From the NCBI RefSeq assembly GCF_001858025.1, contig NZ_LZQD01000014.1:1-38354 (forward strand): DNA of 38,354 nucleotides, in the 5' to 3' direction. The notes under the pieces are model-generated. The model was not told where the DNA came from. It searched no databases and saw nothing but the letters and a program-made list of their open reading frames with translations. The translations under genes were made by a program, and so were the position numbers. Origin of the DNA: Trichormus sp. NMC-1. Its GTDB lineage: Bacteria > Cyanobacteriota > Cyanobacteriia > Cyanobacteriales > Nostocaceae. Shown in pieces: positions 1 through 9,544 of the stretch. Within the stretch, counting starts at the first letter, position 1. The number at the start of each line of letters is the position of its first letter.

Positions 1-31
1 TTCGGGTTGTTCAACTACCAATAATCTTTTA

Positions 32-385
32 GAGGGTGTTTGAAAAGTTTTTAGTAGTCAAAATTTAGGCGAGTCGCCTAACCATAATACGGATCATAGC
101 AAGATAGATAAAAGTCTCAGAAGTTGCGGGTAATAACTCATAATCTCGGACTAGTCGCCGACACCCCATCAGCCACCCAAAAGTGCGTTCCACGACCCAA
201 CGCTTTTTGAGCAAGACAAAGCCTTTGGTTTGTTCTGGTCGTAGAACTACTTGGACAATCCAACGACAAAAATTCATCACCCATTGCATGAAGGGTTGGC
301 CGTCGAAACCACCATCTACCCAAATAGTCATTACTTTTCTCTCAAGAATTTGGTGAGATGGGACGGGGGGTAGGGGCGATCGCAT
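32..385 (-). mobile_element. IS5-family-like element remnant with truncated transposase
   Basis: The minus-strand reading frame 385-65 encodes the C-terminal part of a DDE transposase. WVDGGFDGQPF (second catalytic Asp region) is followed by VVERTFGWL and RLVRDYELLP, the C-terminal Glu-containing block typical of IS5-group transposases. The N-terminal half with the first catalytic Asp is absent, so the copy is dead. The first residues of the open frame (MRSPLPPVPSHQ) do not look like transposase; homology seems to begin near 345. A likely terminal inverted repeat, GAGGGTGTTTGAAAAG, lies at 32-47 just beyond the stop. No matching right end is visible next to the truncated side. It sits at the leader-distal side of CRISPR array 1. 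Confidence 0.75.
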
Positions 386-953
386 CTTTTAGCTTCCCAC
401 TCCTCCACACCCTGACCTTTTACATCAAGGCAGAATGGCACTAGGGATAGTTCCCGAATCAGTCCTCCAACAGCGAGTTGTTTGACTACCAATGGTCTTT
501 CTATTAACATCTGCTTCATTGCCTGATGTAGCAAGCCCTATCTATTTGATAATAATCGCATTTAAGCGTAGTTTTAATCATTTTTACAGTATATTTTCGT
601 TGCTAAATAAATAAACAATGCTATATAAATTAAGCATAAATACGGTGACAATGGCGAGTTAGTCTAATTCTGTCTCTTCGTGTCAAGTAAACACTAAACC
701 CCTAAACCTACCAAATGTAGCGGTTTTGAATTCCTTAATATTCCGACGCAGATAAACTATAGGGGTGCATTATTCAGTGAATATACTGCTTTGCCGCTTC
801 ATCAACATTTCATATTGCATCTGGGGTTTCTTAGAGGAAACTCAGTCCTGTATTGAAAAACTCTGCGGCGTTTAGTGTGGCTTTCGTATTTTATCTAAAA
901 ATAAGGCGCTGTTTTGACCTAGTGTAGCGATCGCAGGTATTCATGTTTCAGTA
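386..953. other. Non-coding stretch between IS remnant and array 1
   Basis: I see no convincing gene here. A minus-strand frame of 67 codons (534-331) partly covers it. Its segment LVVKQLAVGG resembles the text encoded at 7-32 (LLVVEQ), so it may be debris of a second transposase, but I cannot name it. From 535 to 953 the DNA is AT-rich and holds one HIP1 octamer near 928. It does not resemble the two leaders, which fits the leader-distal (oldest) end of array 1. A short partial copy of the repeat start (GTTTCAGTA) immediately precedes the first repeat at 944-953. Confidence 0.5.
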
Positions 954-3900
954 GTTTCAGTCCCCTTGCGGGGATTAGTTATGTGGAAACTTATCGTCTG
1001 ATGAGGCTTCTGATATTAGAAGAAAGAGTTTCAGTCCCCTTGCGGGGATTAGTTATGTGGAAACCGGATTTTCGATAGCAACGTCCACCAATGCCCATCA
1101 AGGAGTTTCAGTCCCCTTGCGGGGATTAGTTATGTGGAAACAAAATATAGGCACGGCTTATTGTTCAGCACATCCAGTTTCAGTCCCCTTGCGGGGATTA
1201 GTTATGTGGAAACTTGAGTTCGAGTACCAAATCAGGGGGTGGTGCAAGTTTCAGTCCCCTTGCGGGGATTAGTTATGTGGAAACTAGAACAGATCAAAAG
1301 AGTAAAAGATTATGTTAAGTATTGGGTTTCAGTCCCCTTGCGGGGATTAGTTATGTGGAAACAGCGACCTTTATTTTGCTCCCACTGATGAGGGGTTAAG
1401 TTTCAGTCCCCTTGCGGGGATTAGTTATGTGGAAACTATTGTAAATCGCAATTTGTCCAGATGTTAGCGTTGGTGAGTTTCAGTCCCCTTGCGGGGATTA
1501 GTTATGTGGAAACGATTATTTGGTGTCAGGCAGAATAGTCTCTTGTGGATGCGTTTCAGTCCCCTTGCGGGGATTAGTTATGTGGAAACGAGAGACATTT
1601 TGTACATCAGCGATAATTCTGGCATATTGTTTCAGTCCCCTTGCGGGGATTAGTTATGTGGAAACATACAACTACAATTTCAGTCCAGAAATCCGACTGG
1701 ATGTTTCAGTCCCCTTGCGGGGATTAGTTATGTGGAAACTGCCCGGAGCTAGTCGGGTGATGGAAACCTATCGGTGGACTGTTTCAGTCCCCTTGCGGGG
1801 ATTAGTTATGTGGAAACCATTAATGTTTGACGAAGGCAGCGTGGGAGGATTGGTTTCAGTCCCCTTGCGGGGATTAGTTATGTGGAAACACACTCTATCA
1901 GAATCCATATTCTACGACACCAAAAGAGGTTTCAGTCCCCTTGCGGGGATTAGTTATGTGGAAACGACTATCCGACCGTATAAAGCGGTTCGGTTTACCG
2001 GTTTCAGTCCCCTTGCGGGGATTAGTTATGTGGAAACCTAACGATAAAAACCAAACCATAGTGACGATTAATGTTTCAGTCCCCTTGCGGGGATTAGTTA
2101 TGTGGAAACTCTTCACCCAACAAAGATTTAGCCGCTTCGAGTAATTGTTTCAGTCCCCTTGCGGGGATTAGTTATGTGGAAACATTATTTGGTATCAGGC
2201 AGAATAGTCTCTTGTGGATGCGTTTCAGTCCCCTTGCGGGGATTAGTTATGTGGAAACTATTGTGAACAATGCCAAACGCAAGGCTCTGTCGAGAAGGGT
2301 TTCAGTCCCCTTGCGGGGATTAGTTATGTGGAAACTCCTGGAGTCCTTTCATTAGATAGCGAGAGTGAATCTTGTTTCAGTCCCCTTGCGGGGATTAGTT
2401 ATGTGGAAACTCAGGATTAACTTTCGCTGTTGACAGTCTTGAATCCCCTTTACCGTTTCAGTCCCCTTGCGGGGATTAGTTATGTGGAAACCTAGATAGC
2501 CCAACTTCACATTCAAAATACTCAAAGTTTCAGTCCCCTTGCGGGGATTAGTTATGTGGAAACTTGTAGTTTCTCAAAAAATCTACTGTGCAAGGAAGTT
2601 TCAGTCCCCTTGCGGGGATTAGTTATGTGGAAACGGGAGCAATATGATCACAAGACGGGTTGACGGAACAACTACAGTTTCAGTCCCCTTGCGGGGATTA
2701 GTTATGTGGAAACAAACCATAGTGACGATTAATAACCTTGGGATTTATGTTTCAGTCCCCTTGCGGGGATTAGTTATGTGGAAACGTTGGTGTCCGTGCC
2801 AAATATCGGTTGTTAGAAGATGAGTTTCAGTCCCCTTGCGGGGATTAGTTATGTGGAAACCATCCTGGAGAAAACGTTCAATTGTCTGATGGCTATGTTT
2901 CAGTCCCCTTGCGGGGATTAGTTATGTGGAAACAAGTTATCCATCCCCATCCCATCTATAAACTTAAGTTTCAGTCCCCTTGCGGGGATTAGTTATGTGG
3001 AAACGCGGTTGCCTTGAATTCTCCGTCATTTACCTTTTCCGTTTCAGTCCCCTTGCGGGGATTAGTTATGTGGAAACCCACACAGGACTTTGCTTTACTT
3101 CCTAAATGGAAGAATGCGTTTCAGTCCCCTTGCGGGGATTAGTTATGTGGAAACCTGATTTTAGTAAGTGGCTGAAACACACCACTGCATTAACGTTTCA
3201 GTCCCCTTGCGGGGATTAGTTATGTGGAAACACAGAACCGTCAAGAAAACGCTTTGTTCAGCGTTGATGATCGGTTTCAGTCCCCTTGCGGGGATTAGTT
3301 ATGTGGAAACTTTCCTTTTTACGATGCAAATTACCGCGAGGATATTGTTTCAGTCCCCTTGCGGGGATTAGTTATGTGGAAACACAAGCAATTGCATTTA
3401 CCGCAGGTACGTATAATTCGACGTTTCAGTCCCCTTGCGGGGATTAGTTATGTGGAAACAAATCCTGGTATTAATGTAGAAGTAATTAATGATATTAATG
3501 TTTCAGTCCCCTTGCGGGGATTAGTTATGTGGAAACAGTCCTCGTACATTTATGTGGACTAAGAAGTTATGTTTCAGTCCCCTTGCGGGGATTAGTTATG
3601 TGGAAACACAACTCAAACATTTAATTGCTGGGATAAAGATCAATGTTTCAGTCCCCTTGCGGGGATTAGTTATGTGGAAACAACTAACCACAATGTGAAC
3701 CAAATAGTTAAGTTAGTTGTTTCAGTCCCCTTGCGGGGATTAGTTATGTGGAAACCATTTGATAGATGTTGTTAGTTAATTAATACCAAGGAATGTTTCA
3801 GTCCCCTTGCGGGGATTAGTTATGTGGAAACAGATATCTAGCAACAAAGTCAACTAAAGTCTCGTGTTTCAGTCCCCTTGCGGGGATTAGTTATGTGGAA

Positions 3901-4580
3901 ACCATCTAGGGTATTAAATGCTGATATACCAGACATTTACAAGTTTCAGTCCCCTTGCGGGGATTAGTTATGTGGAAACTTTGATAGGTTTTGGAATTGT
4001 CGGTAATGAGTTGCTTGATGTTTCAGTCCCCTTGCGGGGATTAGTTATGTGGAAACATTAATTACACCAGCATCCGACAAGCTGACGACTATAGTTTCAG
4101 TCCCCTTGCGGGGATTAGTTATGTGGAAACCATAAAAAAGTGTAGTTTGTCCAGTTGGTTCAGTTTGGGGTTTCAGTCCCCTTGCGGGGATTAGTTATGT
4201 GGAAACGTCTAATCGATAATTCTGCAACTGATTTTCAGATATGTTTCAGTCCCCTTGCGGGGATTAGTTATGTGGAAACATTACATATTAGTAATTGCGC
4301 CATATAGTTATAGGAGTTTCAGTCCCCTTGCGGGGATTAGTTATGTGGAAACCGGCGGCTATTTTCTTGGGACTTTCCCGACTGCTTGTTTCAGTCCCCT
4401 TGCGGGGATTAGTTATGTGGAAACTTTTAATTTAAAGGTTAGCTTCCCCAAGATGCTGGTTTGGTTTCAGTCCCCTTGCGGGGATTAGTTATGTGGAAAC
4501 CTCAGGGGGTGTGTCAGGGGTGTAGCAGCTAGAATCCAGTGATGTTTCAGTCCCCTTGCGGGGATTAGTTATGTGGAAAC
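954..4580 (-). CRISPR. CRISPR array 1, 49 repeats / 48 spacers, transcribed leftward
   Basis: 49 near-perfect copies of a 37-bp repeat, first at 954-990 and last at 4544-4580, separate 48 spacers of mostly 34-43 nt. On the plus strand the repeat reads GTTTCAGTCCCCTTGCGGGG then ATTAGTTATGTGGAAAC. The leader is at the high-coordinate end, so the transcribed sense begins GTTTCCACATAAC and ends GGGGACTGAAAC. It contains the hairpin CCCCGCAAGGGG and ends in ACTGAAAC, the usual 8-nt Cas6-type 5' handle. The newest spacers should therefore be near 4500 and the oldest near 1000. Spacers at 1514-1552 and 2184-2221 are near duplicates, and those at 2038-2072 and 2714-2748 overlap by 20 nt in target sequence. 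Open frames inside the array are repeat-derived and not genes. Confidence 0.99.
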
Positions 4581-4765
4581 CCCGCCATCTGAAACATAGT
4601 CTGGGGGCGGAATCTAGAGACGATTTTGGCGGACCTCTTAAAAAACCTCATTTCAGGCTTCGGGTTAACTGCCAACTGAAACTAATGAAACGCTGAAAGT
4701 ATTTAGTTGTCAAGGTTCTGGCGATTTGGCGAATCTCCAGGGTTTTTGACCCCGCTCTAGGTCTG
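4581..4765 (-). promoter_or_regulatory. Leader of CRISPR array 1
   Basis: About 185 bp between array 1 and cas2 is an inverted, roughly 85-90% identical copy of the sequence at 28016-28199 next to array 2. Shared blocks in transcribed sense include CTAGAGCGGGGTCAAAAACC, TTTCAGCGTTTCATTAGTTT, GCCTGAAATGAGGTTTTTT and, abutting the first repeat, TTTCAGATGGCGGG. Conservation at both arrays and adjacency to the first repeat mark it as the leader, which normally carries the array promoter and the Cas1-Cas2 integration signal. A TTGACA hexamer in this copy is a possible -35 box but is not conserved in leader 2. Confidence 0.88.
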
Positions 4766-4788
4766 CCAAAATTAAGCTGATGTATTCA

Positions 4789-5082
4789 TCATATAATTAT
4801 TGCTTGTTCTTGTCTAGGGATTTCCGAACCATAGGTGATAGTTCTTTTCACACTACCAGCATCTAGTACATACATCCTAATAGAATCCTCATCAGGCTTA
4901 ATCAGCTTTTCTATCTTTGTTTGTAGTGTAGCAAACTGTACCGCACTCAAGAAACATTCAAACACACTATATTGAGTCCACTTACCATAACCACTAAGCA
5001 TTTTATGTAAGCGAGTACGCCGCTTATTTGCAGCTTTATTATCAGGTAAGTCGTAAATAATCAGATAAAAAAGTGTAGTCAT
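4789..5082 (-). CDS. cas2: CRISPR adaptation endonuclease Cas2
   Basis: This 97-residue protein begins MTTLFYLIIYDLPDNKAANK, with the beta-1 strand and acidic residue (IYDLPD) typical of Cas2, and has the ferredoxin-like length of the family. Cas2 dimers bridge two Cas1 dimers in the complex that inserts new spacers at the leader end. An in-frame upstream extension to 5172 exists, but I chose the ATG at 5082 because it aligns with the family start and overlaps the cas1 stop by 4 nt (ATGA), implying translational coupling. It is the last gene of the leftward type I operon and ends about 20 bp from the leader of array 1. Confidence 0.94.
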   Translation of the reverse strand: MTTLFYLIIYDLPDNKAANKRRTRLHKMLSGYGKWTQYSVFECFLSAVQFATLQTKIEKLIKPDEDSIRMYVLDAGSVKRTITYGSEIPRQEQAIII

Positions 5083-6056
5083 CTTAGTGATAAAGGTTTG
5101 TAGGGAATACCTTCTTGTAAATGACGACTCAGCAACCGTGCTTGTAATTCTATCGCTCGTCGGTAGGTGCAACGATAATCAAACACAGGATGTTTAAACT
5201 CATCATTCATTTTTTTGTCAAAAGCTTGCAAAAATGTTTTTCTCGCATTGTCCTTCAACCGATAAGCACCCAAACTTTCGTGAAAATCTTCGGGTTTAAT
5301 TTCGTGTTTATGCAATAACGACAGCACCAAATTATCAGCAATTAAAGCCCGAAACTCTTCCATTAAATCCAAGACCATTGCCGGTTGACCATGATGAACT
5401 TCATGCAAATAACCGATATAGGGATCTAAACCAGCAATATGTACACCAGCCATGACTTGACCTTGCAATAAAGCATAAGCAAAACTGAGTAAAGAATTTA
5501 CAGGATCAGTTGGTGGACGACGATTTCTGCCATTAAAAGTCCATTGTTTACCTACCATACGCTGCCAACAAGCAAAATATTCCCTAGCAGCTAAACCCTC
5601 AACACCCCGCACTTGGTCTAGAGTTTGTTGAGTTTTTACTAAGTTTTTACGTTCTTTGAGAGGATTATCTTTTTCATTATGTCGGTACAAAACATTATAC
5701 TGATTATGAATTTTGGCGCTAACAATTGCCTTCACTAATTCCAAACGACGCACAGAATCGTGATAAACTTCATACTGTGCTAATCTCAGTTGACCATTAC
5801 GAGAAGACTTAGGTAAAGCCGAACCTAAATACTTACCAAAACTAGAAAGATAATGCACTGGCATTCCTAATTCTAAAGCATAAACAAAAGCATCGCCGGT
5901 GACTTGGGGATTACCCATTAAAATAACTTCGTTTACAGTTTGAGCAGCAACTTTTTGTTTTTTCCAAGAACCATCTTCCTGTCTCAAAGCAACTTGAAAA
6001 GCTTCATAATCTTTGCTTAAAACAGCATCAGGTTGAATAACATAAAGAGTAGTCAT
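5079..6056 (-). CDS. cas1: CRISPR integrase Cas1
   Basis: Cas1 is the integrase that joins prespacers to the leader-proximal repeat. The 325-residue protein has full family length. The metal-binding catalytic residues appear intact: Glu153 in RGVEGLAAREY, His218 in GYLHEVHHG, and Asp230/Glu233 in LDLMEEF. The N-terminal beta-rich domain is present (residues 1-75). It follows cas4 after 3 bp and overlaps cas2 by 4 nt, so cas4-cas1-cas2 form one adaptation cassette. This is the only cas1 in the window, so it presumably serves both arrays and both interference modules. Confidence 0.97.
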   Translation of the reverse strand: MTTLYVIQPDAVLSKDYEAFQVALRQEDGSWKKQKVAAQTVNEVILMGNPQVTGDAFVYALELGMPVHYLSSFGKYLGSALPKSSRNGQLRLAQYEVYHDSVRRLELVKAIVSAKIHNQYNVLYRHNEKDNPLKERKNLVKTQQTLDQVRGVEGLAAREYFACWQRMVGKQWTFNGRNRRPPTDPVNSLLSFAYALLQGQVMAGVHIAGLDPYIGYLHEVHHGQPAMVLDLMEEFRALIADNLVLSLLHKHEIKPEDFHESLGAYRLKDNARKTFLQAFDKKMNDEFKHPVFDYRCTYRRAIELQARLLSRHLQEGIPYKPLSLR

Positions 6057-6059
6057 AGT

Positions 6060-6644
6060 TTAATAATCCTGACTTCGTAATTGTTTGACTTCAAAGGGTA
6101 GACAAATTCCTTGCAAACTACATGATTGACATTTTTTAGGATGATCAATAGGTGCTGGCATTTTATTTTGACTTGCAACATGAGCGAGTGCTATAGCTTG
6201 TTCTGTCATTTGCCTTAATTGCGGTGTAAATGCCACAGTTTGTCTTCTACGATTGGCATGATAAAATATTTCACCATAGGTAATCGTGCGACCTGTGCGT
6301 TCTTCTAAACATAAAGCCGCTGCACAAACTTGAAAATGGTCATTTAGGTGTTGTGCCATCTTGCCTTTCTTGTATTCCACAGGCACAAGTTGACCATCGT
6401 ATTCTTCTACAGCATCAATGATACCGGAAACTTTGAGACGTTCTGACCATACCCATTGTTGTTGATGAATCAGCGTTTCACCTTCCTGAAAAGTGCCTTC
6501 TTCATTGATATTGCGGTGGACATGACGACCTAAAATAATATGTTCATTGTCTTCCATTTCACCTAACACATATTCGAGGTAAAATCGACGTGGACAATAT
6601 TCCCAAGCATTCAAATAAGCTAGAGGTAAATAATCTTCATTCAT
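6060..6644 (-). CDS. cas4: CRISPR-associated exonuclease Cas4
   Basis: Cas4 is a RecB-like nuclease with an Fe-S cluster that trims prespacers and helps select the PAM. Using the ATG at 6644 the protein is 194 residues. It shows the N-terminal cysteine in EYCPRRFYLEY, a histidine in ILGRHVH, the PD-(D/E)XK core as GIIDAVEE and VPVEYKKGK, and the C-terminal cysteine triad in CQSCSLQGIC. An in-frame extension to 6701 reads through tandem TTGGTAA repeats and is unlikely to be translated. The gene lies directly before cas1 in the operon. Confidence 0.94.
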   Translation of the reverse strand: MNEDYLPLAYLNAWEYCPRRFYLEYVLGEMEDNEHIILGRHVHRNINEEGTFQEGETLIHQQQWVWSERLKVSGIIDAVEEYDGQLVPVEYKKGKMAQHLNDHFQVCAAALCLEERTGRTITYGEIFYHANRRRQTVAFTPQLRQMTEQAIALAHVASQNKMPAPIDHPKKCQSCSLQGICLPFEVKQLRSQDY

Positions 6645-6735
6645 TGGTAATTGGTAATTGGTAGATGCGTCAGATTTTAGGGTTAAGTATTCAAGCAACA
6701 ATTTTTGATTTTGACACGCTTCACAATCTTCATTT
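6644..6735. repeat. Short tandem repeats between cas6 and cas4
   Basis: The plus strand has TTGGTAATTGGTAATTGG at 6644-6661, a heptamer tandem repeat of the kind common in filamentous cyanobacteria. A second A/T-rich tandem motif at about 6726-6755 (TTCATTTTTAATTTTTAATT) overlaps the 3' end of cas6. Such repeats are often found between genes of an operon and may vary in copy number between strains. Confidence 0.6.
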
Positions 6736-7764
6736 TTAATTTTTAATTCTTAATTTTGAATTGACTTGACCCATACCCATAGCTGTTTTACGTCCGACAC
6801 CAGAAAAGACAGCAAAGTTAGCTAAAATAGTGGCAATTCTGGCTTGTTCGGGGTCTAAAAACCGATATTTAACCCAGCCAACAGTACCAATTTCTGCACC
6901 AGCTTCCATCTTTAAAGCATGGGTTTTTAGTTCAAAAGCAGAAACTACACCTTGCCATTCAACTTGAGGAAATTGCAGTTCTACTGGTGCAAATTTGTTC
7001 CAACGACGTAATAAACTATTGAAAACTAACTCTGGCAGTGGAAAAGGTTGAATATTTTGATTCTGTTTGAAACTGGTGGGGGAGAGAAACTGTAATTCAA
7101 TTGTGTTTTGTGATGGTATCTCTGCCAATTTTTCAAAACTGCTACATTGAGAAATGTTTATCCACTTATCTAATCGACAAGAAACTCCAGCTAAAGTAAT
7201 TTCACCACCCAAATTACTACTTAATCCCCAAAGCAGCGGTGCTAAAAGTTCTGGTTTTAACAGTGTAATTCTCAACTGCATTTTTTGCCGTGAACTGTAT
7301 TGCATTGAAACAGTCATTGGCAAGCTATTCTGTTGATGCAAATTCTCTGCTAGAATAGGATTAGTATTAGCAAACCATTTAAAACATTGAGCATGAATAG
7401 CCCTTCCTAATGTTGCTGGTAATGGTGCGGTAGTAGAAATTGAAATTAGAATTACATGAAGGGCGTTTGAATCGACTTCAACACCTGTTAATTGATATGG
7501 CTTGCTTTGCCACTCTAGGATATTTTTTTGTCCAATAATGCGCTGACAAATGGATTCCATTAGTTGTGGATATAATCCAGACTCTGGCAGTACAGGCATG
7601 ATTTTGGTAATACCATCAGCAATGTGTAAAGGAATCAAAACAGGTATAGGTTGAGTGTCTGATAACCAAGATTCTAAAGTAACAGAATTGATTAATTTTA
7701 CATCTTGTTTCAAGATTAAACTCATGCCAGCAAAGGTAGTTTCAATATCTTTGATAAATGTCAT
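6736..7764 (-). CDS. cas6: Cas6 crRNA endonuclease of the type I module, with N-terminal extension
   Basis: Cas6 cuts the repeat in pre-crRNA and often stays on the 3' hairpin. The C-terminal two thirds matches the family: TLGRAIHAQCFKWF (candidate catalytic His region), LQFLSPTSF, PLPELVFNSLLRRWNKF, and the glycine-rich RNA-binding loop FSGVGRKTAMGMGQ near the end. At about 342 residues it is longer than the usual 240-280. The first ~105 residues before the IHAQ block are not recognisable Cas6 and may be a degenerate or added domain. I chose the ATG at 7764, which overlaps the end of cas5; another ATG lies 18 bp upstream. It is one of three Cas6 proteins in the window. Confidence 0.9.
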   Translation of the reverse strand: MTFIKDIETTFAGMSLILKQDVKLINSVTLESWLSDTQPIPVLIPLHIADGITKIMPVLPESGLYPQLMESICQRIIGQKNILEWQSKPYQLTGVEVDSNALHVILISISTTAPLPATLGRAIHAQCFKWFANTNPILAENLHQQNSLPMTVSMQYSSRQKMQLRITLLKPELLAPLLWGLSSNLGGEITLAGVSCRLDKWINISQCSSFEKLAEIPSQNTIELQFLSPTSFKQNQNIQPFPLPELVFNSLLRRWNKFAPVELQFPQVEWQGVVSAFELKTHALKMEAGAEIGTVGWVKYRFLDPEQARIATILANFAVFSGVGRKTAMGMGQVNSKLRIKN

Positions 7765-8494
7765 AACGGGCGCTGGTAGCAATGAGTTTTAATGGTAAAA
7801 GACCTGATTTAATCACTCGGTCTTTATCGAGTTGAGCTTTATCAGTGGAAAAAGGATTGATGCGATTAAAGGTAGTCTTTTCACCTAAATCATCCATTGG
7901 TTGGATTGTAAAACCAGTAGCAGGATTTGGTTGAAATAATGGTTCTGAAGTTTCTTGCTTGAAATCAGGTAAATATTGAAAAAAACAACTGCGTTTACCA
8001 AAATAATTAATTTGAGCAAATAACTGTTCTAGTTCTGATAAATGCTTTCCCGCACTACAACAAATTTGCAGATGTCCTTGTAAATATACCCATTCTCGAA
8101 ATACAAAACCATCTTGCATAGGGATAGTTGGACGAGTTTTATCTGCTTTATCGGCAGTTTGGTCGTAATAACGCAGTTTATAACCATTGCGATTGACAAC
8201 CAATTTTTCTGGAGGCCAGATATAAATTGTTAAATCTCGAATCCAGGTAAATTCGGTTTTAATCCATTGGTCAAAGTCACTTTGATGGTGTCTTCCCTGA
8301 CTTTCTAACAACACTTTCAACAATGCCATTTTGATAGCATAAGGAGTAGGTACTAAATTAGACCTTGCTGCCATGCTAGTAGCATCAGAACGTTTGAGAG
8401 AAAATAGGCTAACAGGTTGATATGTGACAGTTAGCCATTGATTGATAATTTCTGATTGTTGAGGAGTTTTAGATTTAGGCAATTGCTTCGGCAT
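7742..8494 (-). CDS. cas5: Cascade subunit Cas5 (type I, probable)
   Basis: The 250-residue protein sits between cas7 and cas6 with overlaps on both sides, the usual position of Cas5 in type I operons. Cas5 binds the 5' handle of the crRNA and contacts the large subunit. The segment RSNLVPTPYAIKMALLKVL resembles the Cas5 signature in which a PTP/PPP turn precedes a helix. The rest, including FREWVYLQGHLQICC and GKRSCFFQYLPDF, fits a RAMP fold but I cannot assign catalytic residues. Start chosen at 8494 (MPKQLPKSK), overlapping the cas7 end by 20 nt; an in-frame ATG at 8524 is less likely. Confidence 0.78.
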   Translation of the reverse strand: MPKQLPKSKTPQQSEIINQWLTVTYQPVSLFSLKRSDATSMAARSNLVPTPYAIKMALLKVLLESQGRHHQSDFDQWIKTEFTWIRDLTIYIWPPEKLVVNRNGYKLRYYDQTADKADKTRPTIPMQDGFVFREWVYLQGHLQICCSAGKHLSELEQLFAQINYFGKRSCFFQYLPDFKQETSEPLFQPNPATGFTIQPMDDLGEKTTFNRINPFSTDKAQLDKDRVIKSGLLPLKLIATSARYDIYQRY

Positions 8495-9437
8495 TTTCAC
8501 TATCCCAAGGTAAACTTTGAGCAATCAAAATTTCAATTTGATCAGCAAATTCAGCCATATTTTCAAACTTAAAACAACGGATGGTATCAGCACCATTGAT
8601 GTTATTTAACGTAGCTGCTAAACTGTCAATTTGGGTTTTATAACTTCCTTCTAGAGAACTAATCATTGGTGCGGGACAACGCCGACTACTAACAGTAATT
8701 ACACCTTCAAAGTTATCAGGATGGGGTAAATGTGTATTGCGTTTTGCACCATTAGGTTGTAAATAAGTATAAAGCACACTTTTGAGTAAAGCATGAAGGC
8801 GTTTTTTACGTTCAGAAACATCAATGCTGTAATTAAAAGTATGGGGATTATAACCAATCCGAAAAGCCTCAATATTTAAGACGGTGGCATATAAACCGGA
8901 ACTGACCTGTACATTATAAGGAGTAGGATTATCTACACCATATTTAGCATGAAAATAACTCTGTGTTTTCACTAAATTCGGTAAACCAACAACTGCCCCA
9001 AATTCAATTACAGAATCGCGTTTTAGGGTTTGTCCACCTTTAACAGTCACCATGAAACCTTCTAAATCGCTGATGGTGCAGAGTTGAAGAACCTTACCTG
9101 TTTTGGCAGCTAAATCAGTATCTTTGTCTGTAAAAACCGAGAGATTTTTTTCCAAGTCATAACCAATTCTATCAGGATTAAATTGTTTACCACCCTCAGA
9201 TAAACTTAGTCCAGATTCTAAAGCAACACGGTGTAGATGTTCAGATTGAATATGTTTAAACATATCCCCAGAAATACCATTTACATACTCAGGTTCATCC
9301 ATGCCATCCTGAATAATATAATAACGCCGAGTTAGGGATTGATTACCCTCGTTACCTTCGTTATTTAAAGCATGAAGCTGTAAGGATAGTAAACCACTAA
9401 TCGAAATTGAGTAAACGGGAAATTTTGCCTTAGTCAT
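8475..9437 (-). CDS. cas7: Cascade backbone subunit Cas7 (Cst2/DevR family)
   Basis: The 320-residue protein matches the DevR/Cst2 branch of Cas7, the subunit that polymerises along the crRNA spacer. Visible signatures are VYSISISGLLSLQLHALNN at the N-terminus, an EPEYVNGISGDMFKHIQ block, and YATVLNIEAFRIGYN in the middle. This family is found in type I-B and the related MYXAN-type systems. The ATG at 9437 is preceded by a good ribosome binding site (AGGAGA, 8-9 nt upstream). A stable hairpin lies between cas8 and cas7 and could set a higher level for this multi-copy subunit. Confidence 0.92.
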   Translation of the reverse strand: MTKAKFPVYSISISGLLSLQLHALNNEGNEGNQSLTRRYYIIQDGMDEPEYVNGISGDMFKHIQSEHLHRVALESGLSLSEGGKQFNPDRIGYDLEKNLSVFTDKDTDLAAKTGKVLQLCTISDLEGFMVTVKGGQTLKRDSVIEFGAVVGLPNLVKTQSYFHAKYGVDNPTPYNVQVSSGLYATVLNIEAFRIGYNPHTFNYSIDVSERKKRLHALLKSVLYTYLQPNGAKRNTHLPHPDNFEGVITVSSRRCPAPMISSLEGSYKTQIDSLAATLNNINGADTIRCFKFENMAEFADQIEILIAQSLPWDSENAEAIA

Positions 9438-9481
9438 TTTCGGTTTCTCCTAGTTCAAAATTATCTACTTCTAGCACTCAA

Positions 9482-9543
9482 ATCCCCGACTTCTGTCCAA
9501 AAATCATAATTTATTGACATAATTGAATAAAGAAGTCGGGGAT
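9482..9543. repeat. 13-bp perfect inverted repeat between cas8 and cas7
   Basis: ATCCCCGACTTCT at 9482-9494 pairs perfectly with AGAAGTCGGGGAT at 9531-9543, leaving a loop of about 36 nt. The right arm ends 1 nt before the cas8 stop codon. AAGTCGGGGAT palindromes are dispersed repeats in cyanobacterial genomes, so this may be a MITE-like insertion. In the mRNA it would form a hairpin just after cas8, with possible effects on partial termination or transcript stability. Confidence 0.8.
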
Positions 9544-9544
9544 C

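Noticed and set aside
331-534. Minus-strand ORF of 67 codons as a gene
   Set aside because: There is only a faint resemblance to transposase text and no domain; more likely debris.
1057-4488. Open reading frames inside array 1
   Set aside because: They translate the repeat again and again (SVPLRGLVMWK, FSPLAGISYVET) and exist only because the repeat has no stops.
4581-4765. A tracrRNA or other small RNA gene next to the array
   Set aside because: No Cas9 is present, and the sequence is fully explained as a leader conserved at both arrays.
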